This document shows positions 1 to 5,463 of a stretch of 6,711 nucleotides of DNA, piece by piece (within the stretch, counting starts at the first letter, position 1; the number at the start of each line of letters is the position of its first letter). The translations under genes were made by a program, and so were the position numbers. The notes beneath the pieces were generated by a model. The model was not told the origin of the DNA. It did no database searches and saw nothing but the letters and a program-made list of their open reading frames with translations. Source of the stretch: an uncultured Oscillospiraceae bacterium (lineage in GTDB: Bacteria; Bacillota; Clostridia; Oscillospirales; Ruminococcaceae); assembly GCA_900547015.1 (NCBI GenBank), contig URFD01000087.1, positions 1-6,711 on the forward strand. Reading direction: 5' to 3'.

Positions 1-36
1 TGAAACAGAGCCTTTGGTCATAATTGTTGTTTACAG

Positions 37-51
37 TATGATTGTATCATA
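37..51. repeat. Perfect 6-bp inverted repeat, operator-like
   Basis: TATGAT and ATCATA form perfect 6-base arms around a 3-base centre (TGT). The arms contain -10-like hexamers on either strand and overlap a loose rightward promoter-like pair. Its size and AT-rich makeup would suit a repressor site, but no regulator in the window points to it and an inverted repeat this short is common by chance. Confidence 0.25.
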
Positions 52-180
52 ATTTTCAATAAAATTCCAGCAGAGCAATAGATTTTTTCAATAATACCGT
101 CGGCGAAATTTTGACTCAAAAATAGGAAAATCAGCATTGTTGAGAATATGCTGTATTGATTAAGCAAATTTCCAGCAAGG

Positions 181-232
181 TGTAAGGAGTCATCGTTTAT
201 TCTGCATAGGAATTGGTTCTGGATTCCTTACA
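181..232. other. Long-loop hairpin in non-coding DNA
   Basis: TGTAAGGAGT (181-190) pairs with ATTCCTTACA (223-232), giving 9 Watson-Crick pairs and one G-T wobble around a 32-base loop. The loop and right arm also hold a competing pair, AGGAAT (208-213) with ATTCCT (223-228). No T-run follows directly on either side, so it is not a standard intrinsic terminator. It may be a leader or 3' UTR structure of a gene outside the window, or chance. Confidence 0.25.
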
Positions 233-292
233 ATAATACCATATTTTTAGAGGAATTACAAAGGGTTTTATGCGGTTTCCCGGAATTATTTT

Positions 293-315
293 AAAAAATT
301 GGTAGGGGAGGCTAC
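293..315 (-). terminator. Weak terminator-like element after the radical SAM gene
   Basis: On the minus strand, GTAG and CTAC (312-315 and 302-305) form a 4-bp stem with a 6-base loop, followed two bases later by six T (293-298). The stop codon of the radical SAM gene lies partly within the stem. The stem is short for an intrinsic terminator; the position and T-run are the only support. Confidence 0.25.
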
Positions 316-2054
316 GCCAGAATCAAAGAGCTGACATCGATTCGGCGGGCAGACCCCAGCAAATCCCGGTCGTGGTAATCAAACAGCAGGGCAACCGGCC
401 CGGCAGCGTGGGTGACAGGGTCGAAGGAGAAGATTTGCAGGTGGGAGGTTTTGCTCAGTTGCTTGGAATCCATGCCCTGACAGGAAGGGAACAGGCGCTG
501 CATCAGCTCCTCGTCCCGATAAAAGCTGCGAATCTGTTCCCGATAGGCAAGGTTCTGCTCGCCGCTGACCCAGTCTGGCAGCTTTTTGGGCTTGGTGTGG
601 CAGCACAGGTCGAACAGACACAAATCGTGCAGCAGGGCAAGCTGGGACAAACGCTCCGGATGGCGGGCAAAGTAGTAGTCCTTGAGGGTGGTGCAGCGGT
701 CCTCCAGATTTTGCGGAATCAGGTGCAGACCCTGCTCCACGCGGTATCTGCCAAAATCCAAAAAGAAGGAGAAGGCGGAGTCCTCCTGGTCCAGCATCCA
801 GCTGATTTGATTGGGGAACAGGCCGCTGTTGTAGTAATCCTCCACTGCCGCTTCCATGTCCTTGAGTCGGAGCAGCTCGGCATACGAAATCCATCGGGTG
901 CGGACGACCTGAAAGGGAGCCTTGCGGCTGTAGACCAGACCGTACTCCTGAGCCGCCTGTGCCATGTAGGAGCCCTTGAGCACCTTGAGAAAGCCCAGCT
1001 GCATCTGTTGAGGGCGAATCTGCATCACGGTATCAAAGCTCCTGCCGAAGCTGTCAAAATCCTCATAGGGCAGTCCGGCAATCAGGTCCAGATGCAGGTG
1101 GATATTTTTCGGACGGTCCAGCTCCCGACAGATGGCAAGCAAGCGTTCGGTGTCGGTGGTTCTGCGGATTTCCCGAATGGTGTCCGGGTTGGTGGACTGT
1201 ACGCCAATCTCAAACTGGAACAGCCCCTTACGGATCGTTTTGAGGAAATCGATCATCTCTTGGTCGATCAGGTGGGCGGTCAGCTCAAAGTGAAAGTTGG
1301 TGATGCCGTTGTCGTGCTCTGCCAGATACCGCCAGATTGCCATGGTGTGTTCCTTGGAGCAGTTGAAGGTGCGGTCCACAAATTTGACCTGACGAACCTT
1401 CGCATCCAGAAACCGCTGAAGCCGCTCGAAGCACAGGTCGAGGGGCAGATAGCGCACCCTGCCTGCCACCGAAGAAAGGCAGTAGCTGCATCGGAAGGGA
1501 CAGCCGCGAATCGATTCAAAATACAGGATGCGGTCGGACAGCTGCTCCAAATCCGGATAGGGGAAGGGCAGCTGCGCCATATCCAGTACCTCCGCAGAGG
1601 GGTTGCGGACAATCTGCCCGGAAGCATCCTTCCACACCAGAGAGTGAACCTCGTGGATGGTTCGGGCTCCGGACAAAAATTGCAGATATTCCAGAAAGGG
1701 TGCCTCGCCCTCACCGCAGAGCACCGCATCAAAGGCGGGCTGTTCCCGAAGCAGCTGCTCGCTGTTGTAGCTGACTTCCGGGCCTCCGGCAAGGATGGTG
1801 ACATCGGGACAGATGCGGCGGTATTCCTCCGCAAGGTCGAGCATCATCTCGATGTTCCAGATATAGCAGGACAGCAGCAGAACGTCCGGCTGCTGTCGAT
1901 AGATTTCGTCCAAAATATCGGGCAGGTGCTGGTTGATGGTGTACTCGGCAATCTCGCAGTCGTAGCCTCTATGGGCGGCAAACTGGTGCAGATAGCGCAC
2001 CGCCAGATTGGTGTGGATATATTTGGAATTTAATGCGGTCAAAAGAATCTTCAT
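312..2054 (-). CDS. B12-binding domain radical SAM protein (DUF4080-like C-terminus)
   Basis: This predicted 580-residue cytosolic protein has the architecture of cobalamin-dependent radical SAM enzymes. Residues 1 to about 135 resemble the Rossmann-like B12-binding domain, starting with the conserved-looking NSKYIHTNLAVRYL segment and containing an LAGGPE turn (88-93) and a GEGE motif (114-117). The radical SAM core follows, with the 4Fe-4S ligands Cys185, Cys189 and Cys192 in GCPFRCSYC, and later FEIGVQS and LIAGLPYED segments typical of the barrel. The last 200 residues resemble the DUF4080 extension common in clostridial members. Family members carry out methylations and rearrangements, but the substrate of this subgroup is not known to me and nothing nearby suggests one. 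The gene appears monocistronic and is divergent from the Ppx/GppA-like gene. The start is set by AAGGAG nine bases upstream; an in-frame TTG seven codons earlier precedes and overlaps that site. The classic DxHxxG cobalamin motif is not seen, as is usual in this branch. Confidence 0.9.
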   Translation of the reverse strand: MKILLTALNSKYIHTNLAVRYLHQFAAHRGYDCEIAEYTINQHLPDILDEIYRQQPDVLLLSCYIWNIEMMLDLAEEYRRICPDVTILAGGPEVSYNSEQLLREQPAFDAVLCGEGEAPFLEYLQFLSGARTIHEVHSLVWKDASGQIVRNPSAEVLDMAQLPFPYPDLEQLSDRILYFESIRGCPFRCSYCLSSVAGRVRYLPLDLCFERLQRFLDAKVRQVKFVDRTFNCSKEHTMAIWRYLAEHDNGITNFHFELTAHLIDQEMIDFLKTIRKGLFQFEIGVQSTNPDTIREIRRTTDTERLLAICRELDRPKNIHLHLDLIAGLPYEDFDSFGRSFDTVMQIRPQQMQLGFLKVLKGSYMAQAAQEYGLVYSRKAPFQVVRTRWISYAELLRLKDMEAAVEDYYNSGLFPNQISWMLDQEDSAFSFFLDFGRYRVEQGLHLIPQNLEDRCTTLKDYYFARHPERLSQLALLHDLCLFDLCCHTKPKKLPDWVSGEQNLAYREQIRSFYRDEELMQRLFPSCQGMDSKQLSKTSHLQIFSFDPVTHAAGPVALLFDYHDRDLLGSARRIDVSSLILA

Positions 2055-2063
2055 GAAGGTTCG

Positions 2064-2069
2064 CTCCTT
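2064..2069 (-). promoter_or_regulatory. Ribosome binding site fixing the radical SAM start
   Basis: AAGGAG on the minus strand lies nine bases before the ATG at 2054. The longer reading from the TTG at 2075 would place this site inside the coding region and leave that start without one, so 2054 is preferred. The protein then begins MKILLTALNSKYIH, as expected for the family. Confidence 0.8.
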
Positions 2070-2093
2070 GCTCAATTTTCATCGTCTTTCTTG

Positions 2094-2122
2094 ATGATAC
2101 CACAGGATGTCGGGATTGAAAA
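2094..2122 (-). promoter_or_regulatory. Candidate promoter of the radical SAM gene
   Basis: Reading leftward, TTTTCA (2117-2122) and TATCAT (2094-2099) are separated by 17 bases. TGG precedes the -10, making TGGTATCAT an extended -10. Transcription would begin near 2087, giving a leader of roughly 30 bases. The -35 matches only four of six consensus bases. I found no convincing rightward promoter for the Ppx/GppA-like gene in the rest of this gap (2100-2238). Confidence 0.4.
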
Positions 2123-2238
2123 TATACAAATTTGATTAAAGAGGAAAATCGCGGGGAAGAATCAGGGAAAGAAATCTGCGTCCACTGGAAAAAATTTTGG
2201 AGGATAGGCAGTAATCAGCCAAGAGGAGGGCACCTATT

Positions 2239-3144
2239 ATGATGGAAGATTATGGAAGCCGCAGGGCAAAGCTCGGAATTTATTCCGACCGGGTGGTTCT
2301 GTCGGTGGAGGAACATACAGAGGAGGCAGGCAACTACTGCCTTTGCCGCAAGGAATGGGAGGAGGATTTCCTGGACGCGCAGGGCTGCGTACTGCGGGAA
2401 TCGCTTCTGAAGGCGCTCGAACGGCTGGTGTTACGGGCAAAGCAGCTGGATTGCAGCCAAATGGTTTGTCTGGGTTGTGGGCTCCTGCGGTATGACGATA
2501 GCGGCTTGCAGCAGTTTCTCGGGGAGCGGCTGGGGATTCCGGTCTGTGCCGTTTCGGGCAGCGAGCAGTCCCGGGCAGCCTGCATGGGGATGCAGCGGAG
2601 TGTTCCGGGCTCCTGCGACTGTGAGGCAGGGATGCACAGCTCGGACATGAGCACCCAGATTTTTTCAATGAATCGGGAATCCGGCTGGCAGGAGAGCTTT
2701 CCGCTGGGTTGGAGATTCCTCTGGCAGAAGTACGGCAGCTTGGTGCCGGACCGGGTTAAGGAGGAGCAGATGCGTCAGGAAATCAAGATGATGCTGGAGA
2801 TGACCTCCCTGCCAAAGCAAAGCGGATGCGGAAGGCTTTGTGCCGCCGGTCTGGATGCGGCAGCGCGGTTCCTTTGGCTGACAGCCGGCAGCGCCGAACG
2901 ACCCGGAGAAGGCATCAGCATCGAGAGAGAAATCTTCGGGCAGCTGTTCCGCGCTCTGCGAAATCCCTCGCTGCGTTGGCTGGGAACACTGGAACAAGCA
3001 GGAGGGCTTTTTCCACAGAAGGTGTTCTGCCAGCTGTTGATTCTGGAAACGGTGATGGAGCATCTTGGGGTGCGGGAGGCGCTCCTCGGTCGGGTGTGTT
3101 TGGAGGATTATCTGCAAGACGCACAGGCGTTGTGCAGCAACTAA
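2239..3144 (+). CDS. Divergent Ppx/GppA-family protein lacking phosphate-binding loops
   Basis: This 301-residue soluble protein has no signal peptide or membrane segment. By eye it aligns end to end with exopolyphosphatase/pppGpp phosphatases of about 300 residues. Recognisable landmarks are DFLDAQG (43-49; family EGLDATG), SGSEQSR (106-112; family SGxEEAR), FPLG (154-157; family LPLG), and a C-terminal LLILETVMEHLGVREALL (266-283). The signature loops that bind phosphate are gone: the position of DIGTNS reads GIYSDR (13-18), that of DIGGGS reads approximately MHSSDM (132-137), and the GGT turn reads GLD (204-206). Only the first Glu of the EE pair remains. A catalytic role therefore looks unlikely; ligand binding or a regulatory role is inferred. 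It is rich in cysteine. AGGAGG (2224-2229) lies nine bases before the first of two tandem ATG codons; the second, at 2242, is a possible alternative start. The next gene is 179 bases downstream with its own promoter. Family assignment rests on motif order and still needs a profile search. Confidence 0.7.
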   Translation: MMEDYGSRRAKLGIYSDRVVLSVEEHTEEAGNYCLCRKEWEEDFLDAQGCVLRESLLKALERLVLRAKQLDCSQMVCLGCGLLRYDDSGLQQFLGERLGIPVCAVSGSEQSRAACMGMQRSVPGSCDCEAGMHSSDMSTQIFSMNRESGWQESFPLGWRFLWQKYGSLVPDRVKEEQMRQEIKMMLEMTSLPKQSGCGRLCAAGLDAAARFLWLTAGSAERPGEGISIEREIFGQLFRALRNPSLRWLGTLEQAGGLFPQKVFCQLLILETVMEHLGVREALLGRVCLEDYLQDAQALCSN

Positions 3145-3147
3145 TCG

Positions 3148-3183
3148 GGACGAATCACCCTAATTTTGATAAAATGTTCGTCC
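3148..3183 (+). other. Hairpin just after the Ppx/GppA-like stop
   Basis: GGACGAA (3148-3154) pairs with TTCGTCC (3177-3183), and inside it ATTTT (3163-3167) pairs with AAAAT (3171-3175) around GAT. It begins four bases after the stop codon. No T-run follows immediately; T-runs come only at 3217-3222 and 3240-3247. It may be a weak terminator or 3' end protector rather than a standard intrinsic terminator. Confidence 0.35.
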
Positions 3184-3254
3184 GGTCAAATATGGACAAA
3201 TTGAGAATAGTTGGTCGAAATCCGGCTTTTTTATCGCGAATTTTTTTCTTTGCC

Positions 3255-3283
3255 TTGACAAGAGGGAACAATGCTGTTATAGT
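3255..3283 (+). promoter_or_regulatory. Strong sigma-A promoter of the PASTA pseudokinase gene
   Basis: A perfect -35 TTGACA (3255-3260) is followed after 17 bases by TATAGT (3278-3283), five of six consensus bases, with an extended -10 TGT just before it. Transcription would start near 3290, giving a leader of about 34 bases. This separates the receptor gene from the upstream Ppx/GppA-like gene transcriptionally. Confidence 0.8.
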
Positions 3284-3304
3284 TATACTACATTAATAGG
3301 AATC

Positions 3305-3315
3305 AAGGGGGGTGA
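3305..3315 (+). promoter_or_regulatory. Ribosome binding site fixing the PASTA pseudokinase start
   Basis: AAGGGGGGTGA matches the full anti-Shine-Dalgarno complement AAGGAGGTGA-type sequence except for a G that can wobble-pair. It ends eight bases before the ATG at 3324. An in-frame GTG at 3312 lies inside this site, so the four-residue-longer reading is rejected. Confidence 0.75.
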
Positions 3316-3323
3316 GAACAGGA

Positions 3324-5069
3324 ATGGAAGAAAACAGAACAACAGAACAGAGCGCAGCGATGTCCTCCTGTTCTCATTTGAGCGATGCTCTTGCGGAAAA
3401 TACTGCGGTGGGCGAATACCGCATCGTTAGAGAAATCAGCCGCAGCGGAGCAGCAATCACCTACCTTGCACAGGACAGCATCATCGGGGACACCGTGCAG
3501 ATTCTGGAATTTTTCCCGTCCAAGATGGCGCGCCGTTCCGAGCAGGGCGAGCTGGTAGAGCCGCTGCCCGGTGCAGCAACCAAGTATAAATATTTCCGCG
3601 CCTCCTTCATGGATCTCTACCGCACCCTCAGCCAAGAAAAGGAGAACGAGTGTCTGCTGCCAATCGTCCAGATTTTGGAGCAGAACGCGACGGTGTATGT
3701 GGTCATCGAGTACCGCAGTATGGTTACGCTGGAGGAGCATCTTCAGGGCGGACGCGAATGTTGGTGTCAGGCCAAAAAATACCTGCTGCCTTTGTACAAT
3801 TCCCTCTCGCTCCTGCATAAAAAAGGGATGATCCATCAGGGCATCAGCCCGCAGAATATCCTTCTGGACGAGCAGCTCAACCCCTATTGGGGCGGCTTCT
3901 CCCTTTCGGAGATGCGCACCGCACAAGGAGAGCTGGAGCCGGAGCTGTTTTCGGGCTACTCCGCGCCGGAGCAGTACCAGCTGGAAAGCTGGCAGGGAAC
4001 CTGGACGGACGTTTATTCGATGGCTGCGGTGACCTATCGGGTGCTGACCGGTGTGACGCCGCCTGCGGCGTGCAGCCGCAAACAGCAGGATACCCTGATT
4101 CCACCGCATGAGGTGGACGAGGATATTCCCGAGAATATCTCTCAGGCGCTGATGAAGGCGATGGAGCCGGAAATCGAGGAGCGTTACGACAGCATCGACC
4201 AGCTGATTCGGGCGATGCTGGAAACGATTTCCTCCAACACAGCGATTTTCAGCGTGGAGGGAAAGAAGGGCGGTTTCCACTCGGCGGCAGATTCTCACAC
4301 AGCCGTCTTTCAGGTGGAGAATACCGACACGCCGAATACGGTTCATCTGGAGCGTTCAGAGCCAGAGCCGCCGTCACACGGGATGCTGTCCGGCAACCGA
4401 ATCTATGTCGTGGTCACCATGCTGGCAACCCTGCTGGTGCTGGTGGCGGGTGCGCCTCGCCTGTACCGCTATCTGAATGAAAGCTGGGCGGCCTTCTCCA
4501 ACGGAGGCTCCGAAAGCGAGAATCAGGAAGAATCGGAGCAGACGACCTTGCAGCCAACCGAGCAGGATGAGGGCCACAAGGTAGAAAACTTTATTGGAAA
4601 ACAGGCGTCGGCTGTTGCGGCAGACGCGAAATATGAGCCGTGGTTCCGATTTGAGCTTGTTGAGCGATACAGCGAAGAATTTAAGCAAGGCATCGTGGTC
4701 GAGCAGTCGATTGCTGCGGGAACAATGATCGAGCGCAAAACCGGAATGACCCTGTATGTCAGCAAAGGCTCTGCCAGCGAGCCGCTGCCCTATCTGGTGG
4801 GCAAAACGGCGGAGGAAGCTGCCGCGGTTCTGACCGAGATGGGCAAGCAGAGCAAAATCGTAAACGGGGAAAGCGATGCGGTGGAGGCGGGGAAGGTGTT
4901 CCGCACCGAGCCTCCGGCTGGAACCAAGCTGTACAAGGACCAGAGCGAGACGGTCATCCTGTATGTTGCGGCGGACAAGAAGGCATCGGATGAATCCGAT
5001 GACACAGCCCAGACTTCGGGCCAGAAAAATACTGACCGCAAGGTGATTAAAAAGAAGAGCAGCAGTTAG
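3324..5069 (+). CDS. PASTA-domain receptor with a pseudokinase domain
   Basis: This 581-residue protein has an N-terminal kinase fold (about 30-300), a linker, one membrane segment (about 360-376) and two extracellular PASTA domains (about 420-482 and 487-552), with a basic tail ending KKKSSS. The order is that of PrkC/StkP-type receptors, whose PASTA domains bind cell-wall muropeptides or lipid II. The fold is recognisable from EFFPSKMARR, SGYSAPEQY and GTWTDVYSMAAVTYRVLTG. However, every key catalytic position is changed: the glycine loop reads SRSGAA (39-44), the VAIK lysine is Leu61 (VQIL), the helix-C glutamate aligns with Leu98, HRD reads HQG (171-173, the later Asn178 kept), and DFG reads GFS (191-193). 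It is therefore a predicted pseudokinase. The frame is intact and PASTA domains are well kept, so the gene is not simply decaying. No PrpC-like phosphatase gene, which usually accompanies active PASTA kinases, is in the window. It has its own promoter and ends at a bidirectional terminator. An allosteric or scaffolding role is inferred. Confidence 0.88.
   Translation: MEENRTTEQSAAMSSCSHLSDALAENTAVGEYRIVREISRSGAAITYLAQDSIIGDTVQILEFFPSKMARRSEQGELVEPLPGAATKYKYFRASFMDLYRTLSQEKENECLLPIVQILEQNATVYVVIEYRSMVTLEEHLQGGRECWCQAKKYLLPLYNSLSLLHKKGMIHQGISPQNILLDEQLNPYWGGFSLSEMRTAQGELEPELFSGYSAPEQYQLESWQGTWTDVYSMAAVTYRVLTGVTPPAACSRKQQDTLIPPHEVDEDIPENISQALMKAMEPEIEERYDSIDQLIRAMLETISSNTAIFSVEGKKGGFHSAADSHTAVFQVENTDTPNTVHLERSEPEPPSHGMLSGNRIYVVVTMLATLLVLVAGAPRLYRYLNESWAAFSNGGSESENQEESEQTTLQPTEQDEGHKVENFIGKQASAVAADAKYEPWFRFELVERYSEEFKQGIVVEQSIAAGTMIERKTGMTLYVSKGSASEPLPYLVGKTAEEAAAVLTEMGKQSKIVNGESDAVEAGKVFRTEPPAGTKLYKDQSETVILYVAADKKASDESDDTAQTSGQKNTDRKVIKKKSSS
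4236..4322 (+). repeat. Twofold juxtamembrane peptide motif TA(I/V)FxVE
   Basis: Within the receptor's cytosolic linker, NTAIFSVEG (residues 305-313 from the ATG) recurs as HTAVFQVEN (325-333), 20 residues on. The shared core is T-A-aliphatic-F-x-V-E. The linker is otherwise polar and low in structure. Two copies suggest a docking or phosphorylation site, for instance a threonine read by an FHA domain, but this is inference; the motif matches no named family that I can cite. Confidence 0.5.
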
Positions 5070-5093
5070 CGCTTTTTACAGAGGATAACAGAA

Positions 5094-5142
5094 AAACCGC
5101 CGCCTGTATCCCAAACGGGACGCAGGCGGCGGTTTCGTTTTT
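5094..5142. terminator. Bidirectional intrinsic terminator between convergent genes
   Basis: AAACCGCCGCCTG (5094-5106) pairs perfectly over 13 bp with CAGGCGGCGGTTT (5123-5135). The loop has an inner stem TCCC/GGGA (5109-5112 and 5117-5120). Rightward, CG and five T follow; leftward, the arm ends in a run of five T (5092-5096). It serves the PASTA receptor gene on the plus strand and the small secreted-peptide gene on the minus strand, whose stop is four bases away. Confidence 0.9.
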
Positions 5143-5145
5143 GCC

Positions 5146-5331
5146 TTAAAACAGCGGAGCGGTCAGCAGAAATCCGGGAGACAGCTTGGAGGAGGTGGCA
5201 TAAATCGGTTCCCATTCCAGCTGGATGGATGGCCTCTCCCAAGTGTGTCTCGGAATTTGGAGCTGACAGGGTGCCTGTGAGGCTGCCGACAGCAGCGAAA
5301 GAATCATCAAAAAGGTAAATAAGGATTTCAT
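5146..5331 (-). CDS. Small secreted-type peptide of 61 residues, unknown function
   Basis: The product begins MKSLFTFLMILSLLSAASQA, a lysine followed by a hydrophobic core and small residues, as in a secretion signal. Cleavage near residue 17-20 would leave about 41 residues. The mature part has one Cys (22), two Trp (31, 40), several Pro and an aliphatic C-terminus ending TAPLF. I recognise no family. The Cys is not in a proper lipobox (QAPC), so a lipoprotein is unlikely. GAGGGGG (5342-5348) is a plausible ribosome binding site ten bases upstream of the ATG. Support for it being real: signal sequence, ribosome binding site, and a stop placed four bases before a strong bidirectional terminator. 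A terminator-like hairpin lies directly upstream, so expression may be by readthrough or controlled attenuation. A longer minus-strand frame here (5066-5350) runs through the terminator and is disfavoured. Confidence 0.6.
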   Translation of the reverse strand: MKSLFTFLMILSLLSAASQAPCQLQIPRHTWERPSIQLEWEPIYATSSKLSPGFLLTAPLF

Positions 5332-5348
5332 TGTTACACTTCCCCCTC

Positions 5349-5411
5349 AAAAAAACAGCGAAATGGTTGCCTGCCCAACAGGCTCGACCGCGGCAGGCTT
5401 GTCTTTGCTGT
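5349..5411 (-). terminator. Terminator or attenuator hairpin before the small peptide gene
   Basis: On the minus strand an outer stem ACAGC-AAA (5411-5404) pairs with TTT-c-GCTGT (5363-5355, one bulged C), an inner stem GCCTGCC (5398-5392) pairs with GGCAGGC (5375-5369), and a run of seven T (5355-5349) follows at once. A second GCCTG (5383-5379) can instead pair with the same right arm around a 5-base loop, so two inner hairpins compete. It ends about 50 bases after the lipoprotein stop and so may end that transcript. It also sits directly in front of the small gene's ribosome binding site, which would suit an attenuator. Confidence 0.6.
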
Positions 5412-5412
5412 C

Positions 5413-5421
5413 ATCATAGCA
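5413..5421 (-). promoter_or_regulatory. Candidate extended -10 promoter for the small peptide gene
   Basis: TGCTATGAT on the minus strand matches an extended -10 (TGn plus five of six consensus bases). No good -35 lies at 16-18 bases; only a GTGACA 21 bases upstream, which is too far. Initiation near 5406 would start the RNA inside the left arm of the terminator hairpin, disrupting part of its outer stem and possibly letting transcription through to the peptide gene. Confidence 0.35.
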
Positions 5422-5463
5422 TAGGAGGAACGAAAAAAATGTCACAATGAAGGCGCACAGGGG

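Larger units (their letters stand above)
1..311. other. AT-rich intergenic region, no gene seen
   Basis: No reading frame with a credible ribosome binding site is visible in this AT-rich stretch. It lies downstream of the leftward radical SAM gene and probably carries the promoter of, or the end of, a gene outside the window. It holds a short perfect palindrome (37-51), a long-loop hairpin (181-232), a direct repeat of TTTTCAATAA (53-62 and 85-94), and a weak terminator-like element at its right edge (293-315). A loose promoter-like pair reading rightward (TTGTTG at 24-29, 18 bases, CATAAT at 48-53) overlaps the palindrome, but no downstream gene on that strand supports it. Confidence 0.6.

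Noticed and set aside
190..200. TCATCGTTTAT at 190-200 repeated at 6222-6232 as a possible shared regulatory site
   Set aside because: Several 11-base matches are expected by chance in a window of this size, and the copies sit in unlike positions relative to genes.
372..2033. 553-codon open frame on the plus strand opposite the radical SAM gene
   Set aside because: It has no ribosome binding site or recognisable domain, and the opposite strand encodes a clear family protein with intact cluster cysteines. It is an antisense shadow caused by codon bias.
2122..2238. Possible rightward promoter for the Ppx/GppA-like gene (TTGAAA at 2116 with nearby AT-rich hexamers)
   Set aside because: No -10 hexamer lies at 16-18 bases; the AT-rich candidates are spaced 12-13 bases away.
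3324..4220. Reading the kinase region as an ordinary active PrkC
   Set aside because: The Lys, HRD Asp and DFG Asp positions all carry other residues in an intact frame, so activity should not be assumed.
3303..4346. 347-codon minus-strand frame opposite the pseudokinase gene
   Set aside because: The sequence is rich in Arg, His and Leu with no domain, and it runs through the strong promoter and ribosome binding site of the plus-strand gene.
5066..5350. Alternative 94-codon minus-strand frame over the small peptide gene
   Set aside because: It lacks a signal peptide or other recognisable feature, would start upstream of the ribosome binding site, and reads through the bidirectional terminator into the PASTA receptor stop.
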